Source of the DNA: Ferruginibacter sp.
Lineage (GTDB): Bacteria > Bacteroidota > Bacteroidia > Chitinophagales > Chitinophagaceae
Assembly: GCA_030831945.1 (NCBI GenBank)
Contig: JAURKC010000025.1
Location: 1 to 64,000, forward strand
Reading direction: 5' to 3'
Length of the DNA stretch: 64,000 nt
This document shows, piece after piece, positions 60,415 to 64,000 of the stretch; within the stretch, counting starts at the first letter, position 1, and each line of letters starts with the position of its first letter. Both the position numbers and the translations under genes were made by a program. The notes below the pieces were generated by a model. That model saw only the letters and a list, made by a program, of their open reading frames with translations. It made no database searches and was not told where the DNA came from.

Positions 60415-61776
60415 ATGCTGCTGATTTTTCCCCTAATATACATTATCAGTTTTCTGCTTGCTATTTGGGGGATCTACAAAAAAATAGGGGAAGCTGCTTT
60501 TATCTATGTAATCATTGGCCTGCCAATTTACAATACCTCTTTTTCCATCTTATACATTTACCGATTAAAAGATTGGATTCCAGTTTTACAATCGCTGAAA
60601 GAGTTGCTCATTCTTTCTACGCTGTTGATGTTGATTTGGAACTACCGGAAGAGATTAATATTCCACACGCTTGATTACTGGGTGCTGGCATTTCTACTAT
60701 ACACCTCTTTTTATACCCTTATTCCTATTGGGCATTTTTCAATTCTGCAAAAATTACTAGCGCTTAAAGGCTTGTCTTTTTTTACGGTTATTTATTTCAC
60801 TGGCCGACTCATTGACATTGATAAAATTTATATCAGTCAAATTTTTTATTGGGTAGGCATAGTGGCTATTGCTGCTGCCTGCTTCCAGTTGTATGAAGTG
60901 ATTACCGATACCCATTTTCAAACTTTCTCTGGGTACTCGGTATATAACGAAGAATTTTATGGAGAAGCAAGTAGTGGGCACTATGGATTAAGCTGGACAT
61001 TTGAAAGAGACAATGGGGTGAAGCGTTTTGCAAGTTTTTTTTCAAATCCGCTGGATCTTGCCAATAGTACTTTGGTTACTACCGCTATGATTTTAGCCAT
61101 GTATACGGATAAAAAAAATACACTACGATTAAATAAGTATGGATGGATAGTAGCAATAAGCGCGCTATTTGCTGTTATTTTCGCTATTTCACGGGCATCC
61201 TTAGCCGCTTATGCAATTATAATTTATTGTTACGCCGTAATCACTAAAAGAAAAGAAATTCAATATGTCATCTATTCACTTATAGTCGCCGCCATTCTTT
61301 ATTTGTTTTATTTGATGAAGGATAAAACGCTATATGATTATATTATTAGTACCATTCAATTAAGCGATTCGTCCAGCATTGGCCATCTATTAGAATGGAT
61401 CGAAGGAACGCAAACTATTATATCCAATCCAATGGGTATTGGATTAGGCGAATCAGGAAAAGTTTCTTCAGTGTTACAAGAAAATATTGGTGGTGAAAAT
61501 CAATTCATTATTGTAGGGGTGCAGACGGGTATCATTTCATTATTTATTTACATCACTATCTATATTCTTGTGATAAGATATAGTTGGAACTGGTATCCTT
61601 TACTAACTGGGAAGGCAAAAACGCTTGCCTTATGTTTATTTCTAATAAAAATTGCATTCATTTTTCCTTTATTTACTTCTAACTTTGATGCCAATTCTTA
61701 TATCGTTTATTTAACCTGGCTACTGACCGGGATTTTAATTTCGATGATTCAGAAAGTGGATCCAGTAAAAATTTGA
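60415..61776 (+). CDS. O-antigen polymerase/ligase-like membrane protein (Wzy/WaaL)
   Basis: A 453-residue protein with about ten to twelve hydrophobic helices and one large hydrophilic loop (residues ~165-215, FQTFSGYSVYNEEFYGEASS onward). After the loop comes FASFFSNPLDLANSTLVTTAM and a second conserved region, SNPMGIGLGESG. This layout fits the Wzy_C/O-antigen ligase superfamily. It would polymerise or ligate the lipid-linked units moved by the flippase. It starts 9 bp after the epimerase gene. Polymerase and ligase cannot be told apart by sequence alone. Confidence 0.85.
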   Translation: MLLIFPLIYIISFLLAIWGIYKKIGEAAFIYVIIGLPIYNTSFSILYIYRLKDWIPVLQSLKELLILSTLLMLIWNYRKRLIFHTLDYWVLAFLLYTSFYTLIPIGHFSILQKLLALKGLSFFTVIYFTGRLIDIDKIYISQIFYWVGIVAIAAACFQLYEVITDTHFQTFSGYSVYNEEFYGEASSGHYGLSWTFERDNGVKRFASFFSNPLDLANSTLVTTAMILAMYTDKKNTLRLNKYGWIVAISALFAVIFAISRASLAAYAIIIYCYAVITKRKEIQYVIYSLIVAAILYLFYLMKDKTLYDYIISTIQLSDSSSIGHLLEWIEGTQTIISNPMGIGLGESGKVSSVLQENIGGENQFIIVGVQTGIISLFIYITIYILVIRYSWNWYPLLTGKAKTLALCLFLIKIAFIFPLFTSNFDANSYIVYLTWLLTGILISMIQKVDPVKI

Positions 61777-61795
61777 AGCAAAACGTCTAATCCGC

Positions 61796-62890
61796 ATGAA
61801 AATAGCAATTGTTGGCACACAAGGTGTTCCAAATCATTATGGTGGATTTGAAACTTTGGCAACCTTTTTAGCAGAACATCTGTCTGACCAAATGGAAATG
61901 ACCATTTATTGTTCCTCTACTGATCAGCCCGATCGGCCTTCCAGTTTTTGTCAAGCCAAACTTCGTTACATACCTTTTAGTTCACATGGATTTGCTGGAA
62001 TGCTTTATGATATGATTTCTGTTTATGAAGCAGTTAAAAAAAATGATGTAGTGCTCTTATTAGGTCTTGGTGCGGGATATCTTCTTCCCTTTTTATCAAA
62101 AAAACAACTACAAAAAATAATACTCAATTTTGGTGGCTTGGATTGGAAGAGAGACAAATGGGCTTTGCCAGCAAAAAAAGTCATTCATATTTCAGAGAAA
62201 TTATTGGTGAGAAATAGTCCACTGATTGTTGCGGATAATAAGGCCATACAATCTTATATTGAAAGTAATTATCAAAAACCAAGTGCTTTGATTGCCTATG
62301 GAGGTGATCAAGCTTTTCCAGCAGCTATCACTGAAAAAGATAAAGAACAATATCCATTTCTAAAGCAACCCTATGCATTTTGTGTTTGCCGAATTCAATC
62401 GGATAACCAGATAGAACTGCTGCTGGCTAGTTTTGCTCAAACTACTATTCCTTTTGTACTAGTAGGCAATTGGAATAGCTCTTCATTTGGAATAAAGATT
62501 AGAAAAAAATATCAATCCATTCCACATTTGCATATGTTAGATGCCATTTATGAGCCTACTGCATTAAATAAATTAAGGAGTAACTGTATGATTTATTTGC
62601 ATGGACATACTGCTGGTGGTACAAATCCATCTTTAGTAGAAGCGATGTATCTAGGCCTTCCTATTGCCGCTTATGCCTCTGCTTACAATGAAAGTGTAAC
62701 TCAAGATAAGGCGGTATATTTTACCGATTTCACCAGCCTAGTAGAATTATTAAATAATTTAAATCAAGTAGATTTAAAAACGATCGGCAATGAAATGAAA
62801 AGTATTGCTGAACAAAATTATACCTGGAATAAAATTACCAACAGTTACCATCAATTATTTTTGGAAGTAGCTAAAAACACCAAGTTGTAA
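61796..62890 (+). CDS. Glycosyltransferase with DUF1972 N-terminus
   Basis: A 364-residue GT-B fold protein. The N-terminus KIAIVGTQGVPNHYGGFETLATFLAEHL is the signature of the DUF1972 group, whose characterised relatives are rhamnosyl- or galactosyl-type transferases. The C-terminal half has the GT family 1/4-like donor-binding region: HGHTAGGTNPSLVEAMYLGLPIAAYA. It starts 19 bp after the Wzy-like gene in the same direction. With rfbA/rfbB nearby, a dTDP-sugar donor is possible (inference). Confidence 0.9.
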   Translation: MKIAIVGTQGVPNHYGGFETLATFLAEHLSDQMEMTIYCSSTDQPDRPSSFCQAKLRYIPFSSHGFAGMLYDMISVYEAVKKNDVVLLLGLGAGYLLPFLSKKQLQKIILNFGGLDWKRDKWALPAKKVIHISEKLLVRNSPLIVADNKAIQSYIESNYQKPSALIAYGGDQAFPAAITEKDKEQYPFLKQPYAFCVCRIQSDNQIELLLASFAQTTIPFVLVGNWNSSSFGIKIRKKYQSIPHLHMLDAIYEPTALNKLRSNCMIYLHGHTAGGTNPSLVEAMYLGLPIAAYASAYNESVTQDKAVYFTDFTSLVELLNNLNQVDLKTIGNEMKSIAEQNYTWNKITNSYHQLFLEVAKNTKL

Positions 62891-62946
62891 TTCAGTGGTG
62901 AACTTAAAATAAAGTATATCCAATCAATGTATCAATACCCTCAAGA

Positions 62947-64000
62947 ATGAATATTTTAATAGTGAATGGGGCATCAGATATTTATGGGGCATCAAGGATT
63001 TGTTTTCAAACTGCTCACAAATTAAAAAAGAACGGACACCAAGTGCAGGTGCTACTTTCCGAAGAGGGCCCCTTAGTGCAAGCGCTCAATAATGTGGGTA
63101 TTCCATCAAGTATTGTAAGACTAGGCGTTTTAAGAAAAAAATACTTTTCTGTACTTGGTCTAGTCAATAGAATAAGGGTATTAATCACTGCATTTTTTAT
63201 AATTAAAAAAATATGTAAAGAGCAAAAGATTAATCTGATTTATACCAATGCAATCCCCGTAGTGATTGGCGGCATTGCATCCAAATTATTAGGTATAAAA
63301 AATGTATGGCATCTTCACGAAATTTTACCTGAAAATGGTTTTCAACATCGATTTTTTGGCTGGCTAATCAACCGCTGTAGTAGTAAAGTAATTGCGGTAT
63401 CAAAAGCAGTCTATGACAATTGGAGTAGCAAGATTAGTGTAGATAAACTAGTGTTAGTTTACAATGGAATTGATTTTCCTAATTTGAGTAATCAAGCAAC
63501 TGAATTGGGGGCCTCATTAGGCCTGCCTTCACAAAAAATATTAGTGGGCATGATTGGTCGCGTAAATCTTTATAAGGGGCAGGAATATTTTTTAGAGATT
63601 GTGGCCGAAATAAATAAGCATCCGCATAATTGTCATTTTGTAATGGTGGGTGATGCCTACAAAGGCTATGAATATTTATACGACGAATTATCAGCACAAA
63701 AAAAACGATTGGGAATTGAAGCGGTTGTCACCGATCTAGGATATAGAACCGACATTGCTTCGATCATGAATGCGCTCGATATTTTTGTACTTCCTTCCAT
63801 TAAGCCTGATCCCTTTCCAACAGTAATTTTAGAGGCGATGGCTGCACAAAAACCAGTGGTGGCAACTCAACAGGGCGGTGCTTGTGAATCAGTAGTGCAT
63901 GGGCTTACTGGCTATTTAGTACCTTTACAAGATCCAGCAACGGTGGCAGCGCATATCCTTGCGCTTGCTCAAAATGAAAGCTTAAGAAATGAAATGGGGT
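62947..64000 (+). CDS. Glycosyltransferase family 4, 3' end outside window
   Basis: An open frame from an ATG at 62947 runs to the window end (351 codons), so the C-terminus is missing. The N-terminal half begins NILIVNGASDIYGASRICF and contains KNVWHLHEILPENGF. The C-terminal Rossmann domain begins VGMIGRVNLYKGQEYFLEIV and has the GT4 donor-binding signature DIFVLPSIKPDPFPTVILEAMAAQKPVVATQQGG. It starts 56 bp after the DUF1972 glycosyltransferase. It probably adds another sugar of the same surface polysaccharide. Confidence 0.92.
   Translation, partial: MNILIVNGASDIYGASRICFQTAHKLKKNGHQVQVLLSEEGPLVQALNNVGIPSSIVRLGVLRKKYFSVLGLVNRIRVLITAFFIIKKICKEQKINLIYTNAIPVVIGGIASKLLGIKNVWHLHEILPENGFQHRFFGWLINRCSSKVIAVSKAVYDNWSSKISVDKLVLVYNGIDFPNLSNQATELGASLGLPSQKILVGMIGRVNLYKGQEYFLEIVAEINKHPHNCHFVMVGDAYKGYEYLYDELSAQKKRLGIEAVVTDLGYRTDIASIMNALDIFVLPSIKPDPFPTVILEAMAAQKPVVATQQGGACESVVHGLTGYLVPLQDPATVAAHILALAQNESLRNEMG

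Noticed and set aside
60315..60674. 119-codon forward frame overlapping the epimerase and Wzy-like genes
   Set aside because: It is out of frame with both, and they cover the same bases with clear family matches.

Overview
The window looks like a chromosomal segment of a Bacteroidota bacterium, most likely a member of the Chitinophagaceae (inference). It is AT-rich. It carries a PorP/SprF protein beside a giant type IX-secreted adhesin with a gliding-motility-type C-terminus, two TonB-dependent receptors, candidate promoters of the TTG...TAnnTTTG kind, and a monocyclic-carotenoid gene cluster. No transposase, integrase or CRISPR array was seen.

Layout. 1-26 kb (all minus strand) is a cell-surface block: a cut-off 71-residue-repeat protein, a small secreted protein with a type A-like sorting tail, PorP/SprF, a ~6,550-residue adhesin that fills almost 20 kb and contains four tandem ~2.1-kb modules (Ig-like domains plus an NHL propeller), and an NHL-repeat secreted protein. 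26-37.5 kb holds a membrane-anchored AraC-type regulator, an exported methyltransferase, a CIA30-domain protein, tRNA-Arg(CCG), a MarC protein, two TonB receptors (the upstream one behind a cobalamin riboswitch with its own candidate promoter), and a permease/PLP-enzyme pair.

37.5-42.5 kb is the least conventional region. A lipoprotein with an eight-cysteine hydrophobic tail resembling halocin C8-type peptides is followed by a small, internally duplicated four-helix membrane protein. A divergent XRE regulator and a TolC-HlyD pair lie beside them. An identical 13-bp word precedes both the regulator and the TolC gene. 42.5-44.8 kb encodes a MurU-like nucleotidyltransferase and an AmgK-like kinase fused to a RapZ C-terminal domain, probably for cell-wall sugar recycling.

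44.9-53.2 kb is a complete carotenoid operon (crtI-crtB-idi-crtD-cruF-crtZ-crtYcd) headed by an ECF sigma factor and a CarH/LitR-type B12-binding MerR regulator. Two inverted repeats built from TTGTTTAA half-sites lie just before the sigma gene. The gene set predicts a saproxanthin-like monocyclic carotenoid (inference). 53.4-64 kb is a surface-polysaccharide locus: rfbA, an rfbB with a clear one-base frameshift, a methyltransferase, a lipoprotein, a Wzx-like flippase, glycosyltransferases, an epimerase and a Wzy/ligase-like protein, with the last glycosyltransferase cut by the window end. An unusual family of degenerate ~41-49-bp repeats fills the gaps around rfbB.
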